A DNA stretch of 64,000 nucleotides from Thauera sp. GDN1 (GTDB taxonomy: Bacteria > Pseudomonadota > Gammaproteobacteria > Burkholderiales > Rhodocyclaceae): contig NZ_CP097870.1 of NCBI RefSeq assembly GCF_029223545.1, positions 1,426,001 through 1,490,000 of the forward strand. Reading direction: 5' to 3'. The notes under the pieces are model-generated. The model was not told where the DNA came from. It was given only the letters and a program-made list of their open reading frames with translations, and searched no databases. Positions 32,525-40,587 of the stretch are shown piece by piece; the first letter of the stretch is position 1; the number at the start of each line of letters is the position of its first letter. The position numbers and the translations under genes are program-made.

Positions 32525-34524
32525 TGGATTCGGATTCCTTTCATCTGCTTTTCCAGCGCGCGCGATTGATCCCCCGCCTGCACGGCGCCGTAACGGAGGC
32601 GGGCATAGGCTGCACAGATCGCATGCAGGCTGTCCGCCTGTTCCGGCAGGGCTTCGGCCAGGCGGTCGCCGTAGGCGAGCGGTCCTTCCCACGGTTCGCG
32701 CCCCAGGCCCGCCCGCGCCATGCGGGCGGAGAAGCGTTCCCAGGCTCGCTGCACGGGGTCCGAGGTCCGGCGCTGCCAGCTTGCCCAGGCATAGAGTGCG
32801 AGCAGCAGCAGGGCCGAGATGCCCGCCAGCAGTCCGGCCAGTTTCGCCGCACTGCGGGGATCGAAACCGAGACTGGCCAGAAATTCGCGCTGGCGTTCGG
32901 GATTGTAGCCAAGAACGTACTGGTTCCAGGAGTTCGAGAGCGCCTCCCAGCGATGGCGCAGGCCGCGCAGCCAGGCCATGTCCGCCTGCAGCATCAGTGG
33001 GAGCGCGTCCTCGGCGCTCAGCGCCGCAGCCAGCCCGTCCGCGATCCGCTCCGGCGCGGCGAGCGCGGTCGGATCGACCCGCAGCCAGCCGCGCCCTTCC
33101 AGCCAGACCTCGGCCCAGGCATGGGCGTCGGACTGGCGAATGACCAGATAGCCGTCGACCGGATTGATCTCGCCGCCCTGGTAGCCGGTGACGATGCGGG
33201 TGGGGACGCCGGCCGCCCGCATCAGGACCGCGAAGGCCGAGGCGAAGTGCTCGCAGAAGCCGCTGCGGGTGTCGAACAGGAATTCGTCCGCGCTGTCGGT
33301 GCCGAGCAGCGGCGGACGCAGCGTGTACCTGAGCCGGGCTGCCCGCATGTGCGCGAGCACGCGCTCGAGAATCTCGGCGTCGGACGCGGCGCCGGCAGCC
33401 AGGCTTGCGGCCAGTTCGCGGCTGCGCGGATTGCTGTCCGCCGGCAGACGCGTTGCGGCCGCGAGGACGGCTGGCGATTCGTCGGTGCCGACCGGCGCGT
33501 CCGGGTAGGCGCTGAGTGCGAAGCGGCTGCGCGTCTGTACCGGCCGCGCGCTCAGCGCCTGGTGGTCGCTGGCGAAGCGCACGAGCGGCCCGGCCGCGCC
33601 CGGGTAGTCCAGCGCCAGCAGCCAGCGCCGGTTGTGAGGCTCGAGGGTGAGCACGTAGTCCAGTCGGCGGCCGACCGGGCGATAGAAGGGCGCGTCCGCC
33701 TCGGCAAACCGCGCCGCGGTCCAGGTACGGCCGTCGAAACTGCCGAGGACGGGCCCGCGCCAGTAGCGCTGCGCGGGCGGCGGCGGCGGGCCGTCGAACG
33801 CGGCGCGGAAAGCGATGGCCGAGGAATTGCCGAGCGCGCTGATCGAGCCCGGCGTCATCGTGTCCGACAGGCCGGTGCGGGCGCTGAAGGCGTCGGCGGG
33901 CAAGCCCCACAGCGGACCCTGGATGCGCGGAAAGAGCACGAAGAAGACGAGCAGGAACGGTAGCCCGTGCACGAGCAGCAGTGTCGCGCTGCGCAGGTGC
34001 TCGCGCACGCTGCCGGCCGGGTCGGCCAGCGCGACGAGGGCGCCGAGGCAGGTCAGGGTGCCGAGGAATGCCATGGCGGCTGCCGCGATCGACTGGTTCT
34101 CGAGGAACAGCGCCAGTTGCAGGAACAGGCACAGCAGCACGCCGGTGTGGATGTCGCGTGCCGCGCGTGCCTCCAGCAACTTCATCCCGAGCAGCAGGGC
34201 GAGCAGGGCGACGCCGGGATCCTTGCCGAAGAAATGGCCGAATTCGAGACGCACGCCGGCTGCGGCGGCTGCGGCCAGGGCGAACAGCAGCACAGCCGGC
34301 GGCGGGCGGCTACCCTGCCACAGGATCAGGCCGCGCCAGGCCAGGAACAGCAGGCAGAGGGCATGGATCCAGGCCGGCAGCCAGATGCCGTGCGGGGCGA
34401 CGGTGAGCGCCGCGGCCGCGAGCAGCCACAGGCCCTGGTGGCGGTCGAGGGCGGGTGCCGGCGCGGGGCGGGCCGAGCCCCTGCGTTTCAGCATCGCCGC
34501 GAATCGGGTCGCCCCGGCGCTCAT
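32521..34524 (-). CDS. TgpA-like transglutaminase with DUF3488 membrane domain
   Basis: The 667-residue protein has an N-terminal DUF3488 domain with several transmembrane helices (about residues 25-175; for example PAVLLFALAAAAAAGVRLEF). A periplasmic transglutaminase-like domain follows, with an apparent triad Cys424 (SGFCEHFASAF), His468 (DAHAWAEVW) and Asp484 (RVDPTAL). Another membrane helix lies near residue 565, and the C-terminal domain is cytoplasmic (DUF4129-like). This is the TgpA architecture, essential in Pseudomonas. The ATG at 34524 overlaps the DUF58 stop by 4 bp. The substrate is unknown; peptide or peptidoglycan cross-links are possible. Confidence 0.94.
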   Translation of the reverse strand: MSAGATRFAAMLKRRGSARPAPAPALDRHQGLWLLAAAALTVAPHGIWLPAWIHALCLLFLAWRGLILWQGSRPPPAVLLFALAAAAAAGVRLEFGHFFGKDPGVALLALLLGMKLLEARAARDIHTGVLLCLFLQLALFLENQSIAAAAMAFLGTLTCLGALVALADPAGSVREHLRSATLLLVHGLPFLLVFFVLFPRIQGPLWGLPADAFSARTGLSDTMTPGSISALGNSSAIAFRAAFDGPPPPPAQRYWRGPVLGSFDGRTWTAARFAEADAPFYRPVGRRLDYVLTLEPHNRRWLLALDYPGAAGPLVRFASDHQALSARPVQTRSRFALSAYPDAPVGTDESPAVLAAATRLPADSNPRSRELAASLAAGAASDAEILERVLAHMRAARLRYTLRPPLLGTDSADEFLFDTRSGFCEHFASAFAVLMRAAGVPTRIVTGYQGGEINPVDGYLVIRQSDAHAWAEVWLEGRGWLRVDPTALAAPERIADGLAAALSAEDALPLMLQADMAWLRGLRHRWEALSNSWNQYVLGYNPERQREFLASLGFDPRSAAKLAGLLAGISALLLLALYAWASWQRRTSDPVQRAWERFSARMARAGLGREPWEGPLAYGDRLAEALPEQADSLHAICAAYARLRYGAVQAGDQSRALEKQMKGIRIQ

Positions 34525-35519
34525 GGTCGCCGCTCCGTGTCCTCTGCCGTGCTGCCGAACAGCGCAAGCGCGCGCAGGCAGCGGTCGCGATGGTCGTGGC
34601 CGAGGTCCGGCGCAATCCGCGTGTTCGGTATGTGCAGGCCATAGCGGCGCCCGTCCTGCTCGGCGCGCAGGATCCACGCGGTGAGCCGCGACAGGCGCTG
34701 TTCGTCGTCGAGGTGCACCGGCAGCGCGGACCACGCCAGCAGCAGTTCGCCGCCGCGGGCAGCGCTGTATTGCTTGGTCAGCATCGGGCCGCCGCGGGCC
34801 AGCGCCTTCCAGGCGACGTGCCGTGGCGAGTCGGCGCTGCGGTGCGCGCGCAGGCCGGCGAAGTCGTCGTCGCCTTCGCGCGTGCTGGCGCTCGTGCCTG
34901 CCCCATCCGCGCCGCTGTCGGGCAGCGGAGGCGGCGCGGGTTCGGGTGCCGGATGGACGATGCAGTCGGCGTCGGGCACGAACACGCTCCAGGCCCGGAT
35001 CAGGCCGAGTGGCCAGGTGCTCTCGATGACGCTGCGGCCCAGGTGCAGGCGGCCGCGGCGGGTGGTGGGGCAGGCCAGCAGGATGGTCGATTCGGTCGCC
35101 GGGCCGAGTTCGAACGTGCCGACCTGTCCGTGTGCCCGCAGCCTGAGCGCCGGGCGGCGCGACGGGCGGGGATTGTCGATCAGCAGCCGGAACCCTGCCG
35201 CCTCGCCGGCGAACACCGGCTCGCAGCGCGCCGGCCGCAGGGACAGTCCGAGCAGGTTGCGGAAGGCGTGCACGATGCTGGCCGTCGCCGCGCCGCCGAG
35301 CAGGAAGACGAGACCGTAGCCGAGGCTGAGGTTGTAGTTGATCGAGGTCAGCAGCATCACTGCGAGCGCGGCGGCGAATCCCAGCCCGGCCGGAGTCGGG
35401 AGCACGTAGATGCGGCGTTGAGTGAGGCGGATCGGCGCCGCTTCGGGTTTGCCGACGCGGAACAGCCAGCGATCGGCGCCCCGGCGCAGGGCGGCCGCCA
35501 GGTGTGCGGCCCGACGCAT
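34521..35519 (-). CDS. DUF58-domain protein
   Basis: The 332-residue protein has two N-terminal membrane helices (about residues 43-85, AGLGFAAALAVMLLTSINYN). A DUF58 domain follows, with GDDDFAGLRAHRSADSPRHV and WKALARGGPMLTKQY, the conserved RxYxxGDxxRxIxW-like motif in its betaproteobacterial form. DUF58 proteins nearly always pair with MoxR ATPases and are thought to be assembly or delivery partners. It starts at 35519, overlapping the moxR stop by one base, and ends overlapping the transglutaminase start. Confidence 0.92.
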   Translation of the reverse strand: MRRAAHLAAALRRGADRWLFRVGKPEAAPIRLTQRRIYVLPTPAGLGFAAALAVMLLTSINYNLSLGYGLVFLLGGAATASIVHAFRNLLGLSLRPARCEPVFAGEAAGFRLLIDNPRPSRRPALRLRAHGQVGTFELGPATESTILLACPTTRRGRLHLGRSVIESTWPLGLIRAWSVFVPDADCIVHPAPEPAPPPLPDSGADGAGTSASTREGDDDFAGLRAHRSADSPRHVAWKALARGGPMLTKQYSAARGGELLLAWSALPVHLDDEQRLSRLTAWILRAEQDGRRYGLHIPNTRIAPDLGHDHRDRCLRALALFGSTAEDTERRP

Positions 35520-36436
35520 CAGCGGACCGCGACCGCCTGCATCAGGCGCACCAGCGTGGCCGGCGGCACCGGCCTGCCGTCGCCGGCCAGATGCAGGCGG
35601 TGCGCGGCCACATGCGGGAACAGGGTCTGCACGTCTTCCGGCAGCACATGGTCCCGACCGTCGAGGAGCGCCCAGGCCCGGGCCGCGGCAAGCAGGCCGA
35701 GGCCGGCGCGCGGGCTGAGTCCGTTGACCAGCTCCGGGCTGTTGCGGGTGGCGCCGAGCAGGGCCTGCACGTAGTCGACCAGTGCGTCCGAGACGTGCAG
35801 CCCCTGCGCGGCATGCTGCAGCTCGAGCAGCGCGGACGGGCTGGCGACCGCGGGCTGGCGCTCGAGCAGTTCGCGGCGGTCCTCGCCCATCAGCAGCGCG
35901 CGTTCGGCGGCGCGGTCCGGGTAGCCGAGGCGGATCCGCAGCAGGAAGCGGTCGAGCTGGCTCTCCGGGAGCGGGAAGGTGCCGATCTGATGCGCCGGGT
36001 TCTGGGTGGCGATGACGAAGAAGGGTTCGGGAAGCGCCAGGGTGGCGCCGTCGGCGGTGACCTGGCGCTCCTCCATGGCCTCGAGCAGGGCGCTCTGCGT
36101 CTTCGGCGTGGCGCGGTTGATCTCGTCGGCGAGGATCAGCTGGGCGAACACCGGGCCGGGATGGAAGCGGAAGGCGCTGGTGCTGCGATCGAAGATCGAC
36201 ACGCCGAGGATGTCCGCCGGCAGCAGGTCGCTGGTGAACTGTATGCGCTGGAACTGCAGCCCGATCAGCCGCGCGAGCACATGGGCGAGCGTGGTCTTGC
36301 CCACCCCGGGGACGTCCTCGATCAGAAGATGGCCGCGCGCGATCAGGCAGGCAAGGGCGAGGCGCAGCTCGCGTTCCTTGCCGAGGATGATGCGGCCGGC
36401 CGTCTCGAGCAGGCGATTTGCATGATGCAGGGGCAT
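35519..36436 (-). CDS. MoxR-family AAA+ ATPase
   Basis: The 305-residue AAA+ protein has Walker A PGVGKTTL (43-50), Walker B LILADEINRA (100-109), sensor 1 IATQNP, and the arginine-finger and lid regions typical of MoxR (SQLDRFLLRIRLGYP; GLSPRAGLGLLAAARAWALL). MoxR proteins are chaperone-like ATPases acting with DUF58/VWA partners. It is the first gene of a five-gene minus-strand operon: moxR, DUF58, transglutaminase, mltB, DUF2189. The ATG at 36436 is 156 bp from the divergent HDAC-family gene. Confidence 0.95.
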   Translation of the reverse strand: MPLHHANRLLETAGRIILGKERELRLALACLIARGHLLIEDVPGVGKTTLAHVLARLIGLQFQRIQFTSDLLPADILGVSIFDRSTSAFRFHPGPVFAQLILADEINRATPKTQSALLEAMEERQVTADGATLALPEPFFVIATQNPAHQIGTFPLPESQLDRFLLRIRLGYPDRAAERALLMGEDRRELLERQPAVASPSALLELQHAAQGLHVSDALVDYVQALLGATRNSPELVNGLSPRAGLGLLAAARAWALLDGRDHVLPEDVQTLFPHVAAHRLHLAGDGRPVPPATLVRLMQAVAVR

Positions 36437-36592
36437 TGCGGGCGTACTGTGAAATTGGCCGGGAAGCGGTGATAATAGACGACAAAGCCAGCCGGTCCGG
36501 ATGACGTTCATCACGATGACCGGCAAGACAAGTAGCCGGCGCAGGCAACCTCGGTTGCCCCGTCGGACGTTCGCGATGGGAGAAGGAGGAGT

Positions 36593-37519
36593 ATGACCAC
36601 CACGGCATTCATCACGCACCGTGACTGCTGGCTGCACGACATGGGGTCCATGCACCCGGAATGTCCGGACCGGCTGTCGGCGATCAACGATCGCCTGATC
36701 GCTGCTGGCCTGGACATGTACATCTCCTTCTATGACGCGCCGGTCGCCGAACGCGAGCAGATCACCCGGGTGCATCCGTCCGAATACCTCGACAGCCTGC
36801 TCGGCAACGTGCCCGAGCACGGCATCCGCCACCTCGACCCCGACACCGCGATGAGCCCGGGGACGATGAAGGCCGCGCTGCGCTCGGCGGGCGCGGGCGT
36901 GTTCGCCACCGACCTGGTCATGAAGGGCGAGATCGAGAACGCATTCTGCGCGGTGCGTCCGCCCGGCCATCATGCCGAGCGCGCGAAGGCGATGGGTTTC
37001 TGCTTCATGAACAATGTCGCCATCGCTGCGCGCCATGCCATCGCGGCGCACGGCCTGGAGCGGGTGGCGATCGTCGATTTCGACGTGCACCACGGCAACG
37101 GCACCGAGGACATCTTCCGTGACGATCCGCGGGTGATGATGGCCGGGATCTTCCAGCATCCCTTCTATCCGTACTGCGGCACCGAGAATCCGCCGGCGCA
37201 CATGTGCAACGTGCCGCTGCCGGCCGGCACCCGTGGCGACGCCTTCCGCCAGGTCTTCGGCGACATCGTGGTGCCTGCGCTGCGCAGCCACAATCCGCAG
37301 ATGATCTTCATCTCGGCCGGCTTCGATGCGCATTACGAGGACGACATGGGCTCGCTCGGCCTGCTCGAGGCCGACTACATGTGGGCGACCAAGCAGATCA
37401 AGGACGTGGCCGAGGACTGTGGCCACAAGCGCGTCGTGTCGATCCTCGAGGGCGGCTACTCGCTGTCCTCGCTGGCGCGCTCGGTGGTCGCCCACATCAA
37501 GACGCTCGCCGATCTTTGA
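36593..37519 (+). CDS. Histone deacetylase-family (acetylpolyamine-type) hydrolase
   Basis: The 308-residue protein belongs to the zinc-dependent arginase/deacetylase superfamily. It shows RPPGHHAERAKAMGFCFMNN (active-site His pair), VDFDVHHGNGTEDIF (zinc ligands Asp and His) and SAGFDAHYEDDMGSLGL (third ligand region). Bacterial members deacetylate small molecules such as acetylpolyamines; the substrate here is not readable. The ATG at 36593 has a strong AGAAGGAGGAG upstream. A GATAAT hexamer at 36471-36476 is a candidate -10. It precedes dapA by 110 bp but is probably a separate unit. Confidence 0.93.
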   Translation: MTTTAFITHRDCWLHDMGSMHPECPDRLSAINDRLIAAGLDMYISFYDAPVAEREQITRVHPSEYLDSLLGNVPEHGIRHLDPDTAMSPGTMKAALRSAGAGVFATDLVMKGEIENAFCAVRPPGHHAERAKAMGFCFMNNVAIAARHAIAAHGLERVAIVDFDVHHGNGTEDIFRDDPRVMMAGIFQHPFYPYCGTENPPAHMCNVPLPAGTRGDAFRQVFGDIVVPALRSHNPQMIFISAGFDAHYEDDMGSLGLLEADYMWATKQIKDVAEDCGHKRVVSILEGGYSLSSLARSVVAHIKTLADL

Positions 37520-37629
37520 ATCGCAAACCCGGAAACGTCGTGACGGGGTTCTGCGCGCGCGCATCGAGGCGTGTCGCGCTGTGCCCGTGTCGGCGTTAGA
37601 ATCGAACCTTTAATTTCCAGCCCGACGCC

Positions 37630-38508
37630 ATGATTACCGGATCGCTCGTCGCCATCGTCACGCCCATGCACGACGACGGCAGCCTTGATTTTCCCCGCCT
37701 GCGCAGCCTTATCGACTGGCACATCGCCGAGGGCACCGATGGCATCGTGATCGTCGGCACCACCGGCGAATCGCCCACCGTGGACGTGGACGAGCACTGC
37801 GAACTCATCCGTGCCTCCGTCGAGCACGTCGCGGGCCGCGTGCCCGTGGTCGCCGGCACCGGCGCCAACTCCACCGCCGAGGCCGTCGAGCTCGCCCGCT
37901 TCGCCAAGCAGGCGGGCGCGGATGCCCACCTGTCGGTGGTGCCCTACTACAACAGGCCGACGCAGGAAGGGCTGTACCGCCACTTCCGCACGATCGCCGA
38001 GGCGGTCGAGCTGCCGCTGATCCTCTACAACGTGCCCGGCCGCACGGTGGCCGACCTGTCCAACGACACCACGCTGCGCCTGGCCGAAATCGGCAACGTC
38101 GTCGGCCTCAAGGACGCCACCGGCAACATCGATCGTGCCTGCGACCTGATCGAGCGCGCACCGGCCGACTTCGCCCTCTACAGCGGCGACGACATGAGCT
38201 CGGCCGCCTTCCTGATGCTGGGCGGCCACGGCGTGATCTCGGTGACCGCCAACGTCGCGCCGCGCGCCATGCACGAGCTGTGCGCGGCAGCGGCGCGCGG
38301 CGACATGCGCGCGCTGCGTGAAACCAATGCCGCGCTGACCGGTCTGCATCGCGACCTGTTCTGCGAGGCCAACCCGATTCCGGTCAAGTGGGCCGTCGCC
38401 CGCATGGGCCTGATCGGCGACGGCCTGCGCCTGCCGCTGACTCAGCTCTCCGAATGCCATCACGAGCGTGTGCTGAAGGCCATGCGCAAGGCCGGCATCA
38501 AGGTCTGA
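37630..38508 (+). CDS. dapA: 4-Hydroxy-tetrahydrodipicolinate synthase
   Basis: DapA condenses pyruvate and aspartate semialdehyde in lysine and diaminopimelate synthesis. The 292-residue TIM-barrel protein starts [20 protein letters not shown]. It shows [14 protein letters not shown], the catalytic tyrosine in [11 protein letters not shown] and the Schiff-base lysine in [10 protein letters not shown]. The TAGAAT at 37597-37602 is a likely -10. bamC follows after 26 bp, the usual pairing in proteobacteria. Confidence 0.98.
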   Translation: MITGSLVAIVTPMHDDGSLDFPRLRSLIDWHIAEGTDGIVIVGTTGESPTVDVDEHCELIRASVEHVAGRVPVVAGTGANSTAEAVELARFAKQAGADAHLSVVPYYNRPTQEGLYRHFRTIAEAVELPLILYNVPGRTVADLSNDTTLRLAEIGNVVGLKDATGNIDRACDLIERAPADFALYSGDDMSSAAFLMLGGHGVISVTANVAPRAMHELCAAAARGDMRALRETNAALTGLHRDLFCEANPIPVKWAVARMGLIGDGLRLPLTQLSECHHERVLKAMRKAGIKV

Positions 38509-38534
38509 ACCGAATCCATCTGTCCAGGAATTCC

Positions 38535-39677
38535 ATGAACCGTACCACGCGCACCTCCCTGTCCCTGATCGCGCTGTCGCTTGCGCTCGGCGGTTGTTCG
38601 GGATCGCTGCTCGAATCGAAGCGCATCGACTACAAGAGCGCCCGCCAGATCGAGCGCCCGCTCGAGATCCCGCCCGACCTGACCGCGCCGCAGCGCGACG
38701 ACCGCTTCGCCGTGCCGGACGTGTCGCCGCGCGGCGTCGCGACCTATTCGGCTTACTCGGCCGACCGCGCCGGGCAGCCCGCGACCGCCTCGGCCGCGGC
38801 CGACGTGCTGGCCAAGTCGGACACCATGCGCATCGAACGCGCAGGCAGCCAGCGCTGGCTGGTGGTCAGTGGCTCGCCGGAGGAGCTGTGGCCGCAGATC
38901 AAGGATTTCTGGCTGGAGCTCGGCTTCATCCTGAACGTCGACAGTCCCGAGATCGGTGTCATGGAGACGGACTGGGCCGAGGATCGCGCCAAGATCCCGC
39001 AGGACTTCATCCGCTCGAGCATCGGCAAGGTGTTCGACGGCCTGTTCTCGACGCCCGAGCGCGACAAGTTCCGCACCCGTCTGGAGCAGGGCAAGGAGCC
39101 GGGCACCGTCGAGGTCTACATCAGCCATCGCGGCATGATGGAGATCTATCCGACCGAGGCCAAGGACTCGACCATCTGGCAGCCGCGTCCGGCCGACCCC
39201 GAACTCGAGGCGGAGATGCTGCGCCGCCTGATGGTCCGGCTGGGCGCCGAGGAGGCGCGCGCCGAAGCCGCCGTCGCCACCGAGCAGGCGCCCGAGCGTG
39301 CGCAGATCAGGTCCGCGGCCGACGGCCAGGTCATGCTGACGATGGAGGAGCCCTTCGATCGCGCCTGGCGCCGCGTGGGGCTCGCGCTCGACCGCATCGG
39401 CTTCACCGTCGAGGATCGCGATCGCGCCAAGGGGCTCTACTTCGTGCGCTATGTGGATCCCGATGCCGACAACCGCAGCCCGGAGAAGGGGTTCCTGTCG
39501 CGTCTCGCCTTCTGGCGCAGCGATGACAAGCCGGCCCAGGGGGGCAGCGAGTACCGTCTGCGCGTCGAGGGCCAGGGCGACGGTTCGCGGGTCAGTGTGC
39601 TCAGCCGCGAGGGTGGCCAGGACAACTCCGAGACGGCGCGCCGCATGCTGGGGCTGCTGCACGAGCAGTTGCGCTGA
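38535..39677 (+). CDS. bamC: Outer-membrane assembly lipoprotein BamC
   Basis: BamC is a lipoprotein of the BAM complex that folds outer-membrane beta-barrels. The 380-residue protein has a lipoprotein signal ending ALGGC, then the extended N-terminal region with RPLEIPPDLTAPQRDDRFAV that binds BamD. Two helix-grip domains follow (about 95-225 and 260-378). It lies directly after dapA, as in E. coli. It ends at a perfect bidirectional terminator shared with the convergent alanine-rich lipoprotein. Confidence 0.94.
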   Translation: MNRTTRTSLSLIALSLALGGCSGSLLESKRIDYKSARQIERPLEIPPDLTAPQRDDRFAVPDVSPRGVATYSAYSADRAGQPATASAAADVLAKSDTMRIERAGSQRWLVVSGSPEELWPQIKDFWLELGFILNVDSPEIGVMETDWAEDRAKIPQDFIRSSIGKVFDGLFSTPERDKFRTRLEQGKEPGTVEVYISHRGMMEIYPTEAKDSTIWQPRPADPELEAEMLRRLMVRLGAEEARAEAAVATEQAPERAQIRSAADGQVMLTMEEPFDRAWRRVGLALDRIGFTVEDRDRAKGLYFVRYVDPDADNRSPEKGFLSRLAFWRSDDKPAQGGSEYRLRVEGQGDGSRVSVLSREGGQDNSETARRMLGLLHEQLR

Positions 39678-39690
39678 TCGCGTCCCGCAC

Positions 39691-39726
39691 AAACAAAAAG
39701 CCGGCTGCGAGCCGGCTTTTTGTTTG
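39691..39726. terminator. Bidirectional terminator between bamC and the Ala-rich lipoprotein gene
   Basis: A 16-bp arm AAACAAAAAGCCGGCT pairs exactly with AGCCGGCTTTTTGTTT around a GCG(A) loop. T tracts occur on both strands, fitting the convergent genes on each side. Confidence 0.93.
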
Positions 39727-39750
39727 CTACGACAGTCAGGCAGGTGCTGC

Positions 39751-40089
39751 TTACTTCTGCGCCGACTCCTTGGCGGCGCTGACCGCGGCCTCGGCGGCGG
39801 CCTTGGCGGCGTCCACCGCCTGCGAGGCTTCCTCGGCCGCTGCGGTGGCCGCTTCCTTGGTCGCGTCGGCGGCGGTCGCCGCTTCTTCCTTGATCACCTG
39901 GGCGCCGGCTGCGGCGGCGTCACCGGCAGCCTTCGCGCTTTCCTTCGCCGCATCGACGGCCTGGGCGGCGGATTCCTTCATCTGCTCCTGGGCGCTCGGG
40001 GCGGGTTGCGCGGCGACGGGTTCTTCCTTCTTGCCGCAGGCGGAGACGGCGAGGGCAACGAGGGCAGCAACGAGCAGGGAATTCTTCAT
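39751..40089 (-). CDS. Alanine-rich helical lipoprotein
   Basis: The 112-residue product has a lipoprotein signal ending LAVSAC and then GKKEEP. About 85 residues of Ala/Lys/Glu/Asp helix follow, with recurring AA-DA-K-EA units (AVDAAKESAKAAGDAAAAGA). The pattern predicts a long amphipathic helix or coiled coil, resembling small Lpp-like or YtxH/apolipoprotein-like envelope proteins, but I do not recognise a named family. The ATG at 40089 follows AAAGGAAC. The leader carries a hairpin at 40141-40159. It faces bamC. Confidence 0.8.
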   Translation of the reverse strand: MKNSLLVAALVALAVSACGKKEEPVAAQPAPSAQEQMKESAAQAVDAAKESAKAAGDAAAAGAQVIKEEAATAADATKEAATAAAEEASQAVDAAKAAAEAAVSAAKESAQK

Positions 40090-40587
40090 GATCTTGTTCC
40101 TTTCGGGGTTCAGGGGACTTCCGCTGCCGGATTCCCTCGTGTCCGGGCTTGTCCCGGACGGCTTCGGAGTGCAGCGAAAGCGGATCGATTCTACCGCGCA
40201 GGTAATGTCAGAGGGATGGCATGCTGCGTTGCAAGATATCATCCAAGCGTAAGAAAGCATTTCGGAACAGGCCTCAAGGCAGCGCCGATCGACGCTCTTC
40301 GCTGCGGGACGGAATGCACGCCACGCATCGATTCATGATGCCCTTTCGCCGTCTCGCCGACGGGATTCCGAGGCAATGGGCGTGCCCGGATCGGGGCGTC
40401 GCGGGGGGGCTGCGCGTATCGGGCGGCGGTGCCGGCACGAACTCGCAGCTGCCTGCGGAGTGGCGCTGCCAACTCGGGTGCGCACACCATGTTGCAAATG
40501 GCGTTCCGGGGTGGAGGGCGGAAGTTCGGCGCGCCGGCCCTGCGGGTGCGCGCTAGAATCGCGCTTCCTTTCCGATCGCCTGCCATC
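40090..40587. other. 498-bp region without a recognised gene
   Basis: This stretch separates two divergent genes. It holds the leader and promoter of the Ala-rich lipoprotein on the minus strand, with a candidate -10 TAGAAT at 40193-40188. A perfect 7-bp hairpin GTCCGGG-CTTGT-CCCGGAC lies at 40141-40159. A TAGAAT at 40554-40559 may be the -10 of rlmD. The middle has open frames, but none has a recognisable protein, signal peptide or good ribosome site. Confidence 0.6.
40141..40159. repeat. Hairpin in the lipoprotein leader
   Basis: GTCCGGG at 40141-40147 pairs with CCCGGAC at 40153-40159 around CTTGT. It lies about 50 bp upstream of the Ala-rich lipoprotein start. Confidence 0.6.

Noticed and set aside
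31427..34132. A 901-residue frame fusing transglutaminase-region sequence to MltB
   Set aside because: Its upstream part is the wrong frame of the transglutaminase gene. The MltB start at 32524, overlapping the transglutaminase stop by 4 bp, explains the region.
35519..37564. A 681-residue frame extending MoxR far upstream
   Set aside because: The extension is antisense to the HDAC-family gene. MoxR homology begins at the ATG at 36436.
40221..40556. A 111-residue frame upstream of rlmD
   Set aside because: No recognisable domain, no good ribosome-binding site, and composition like non-coding GC-rich sequence.
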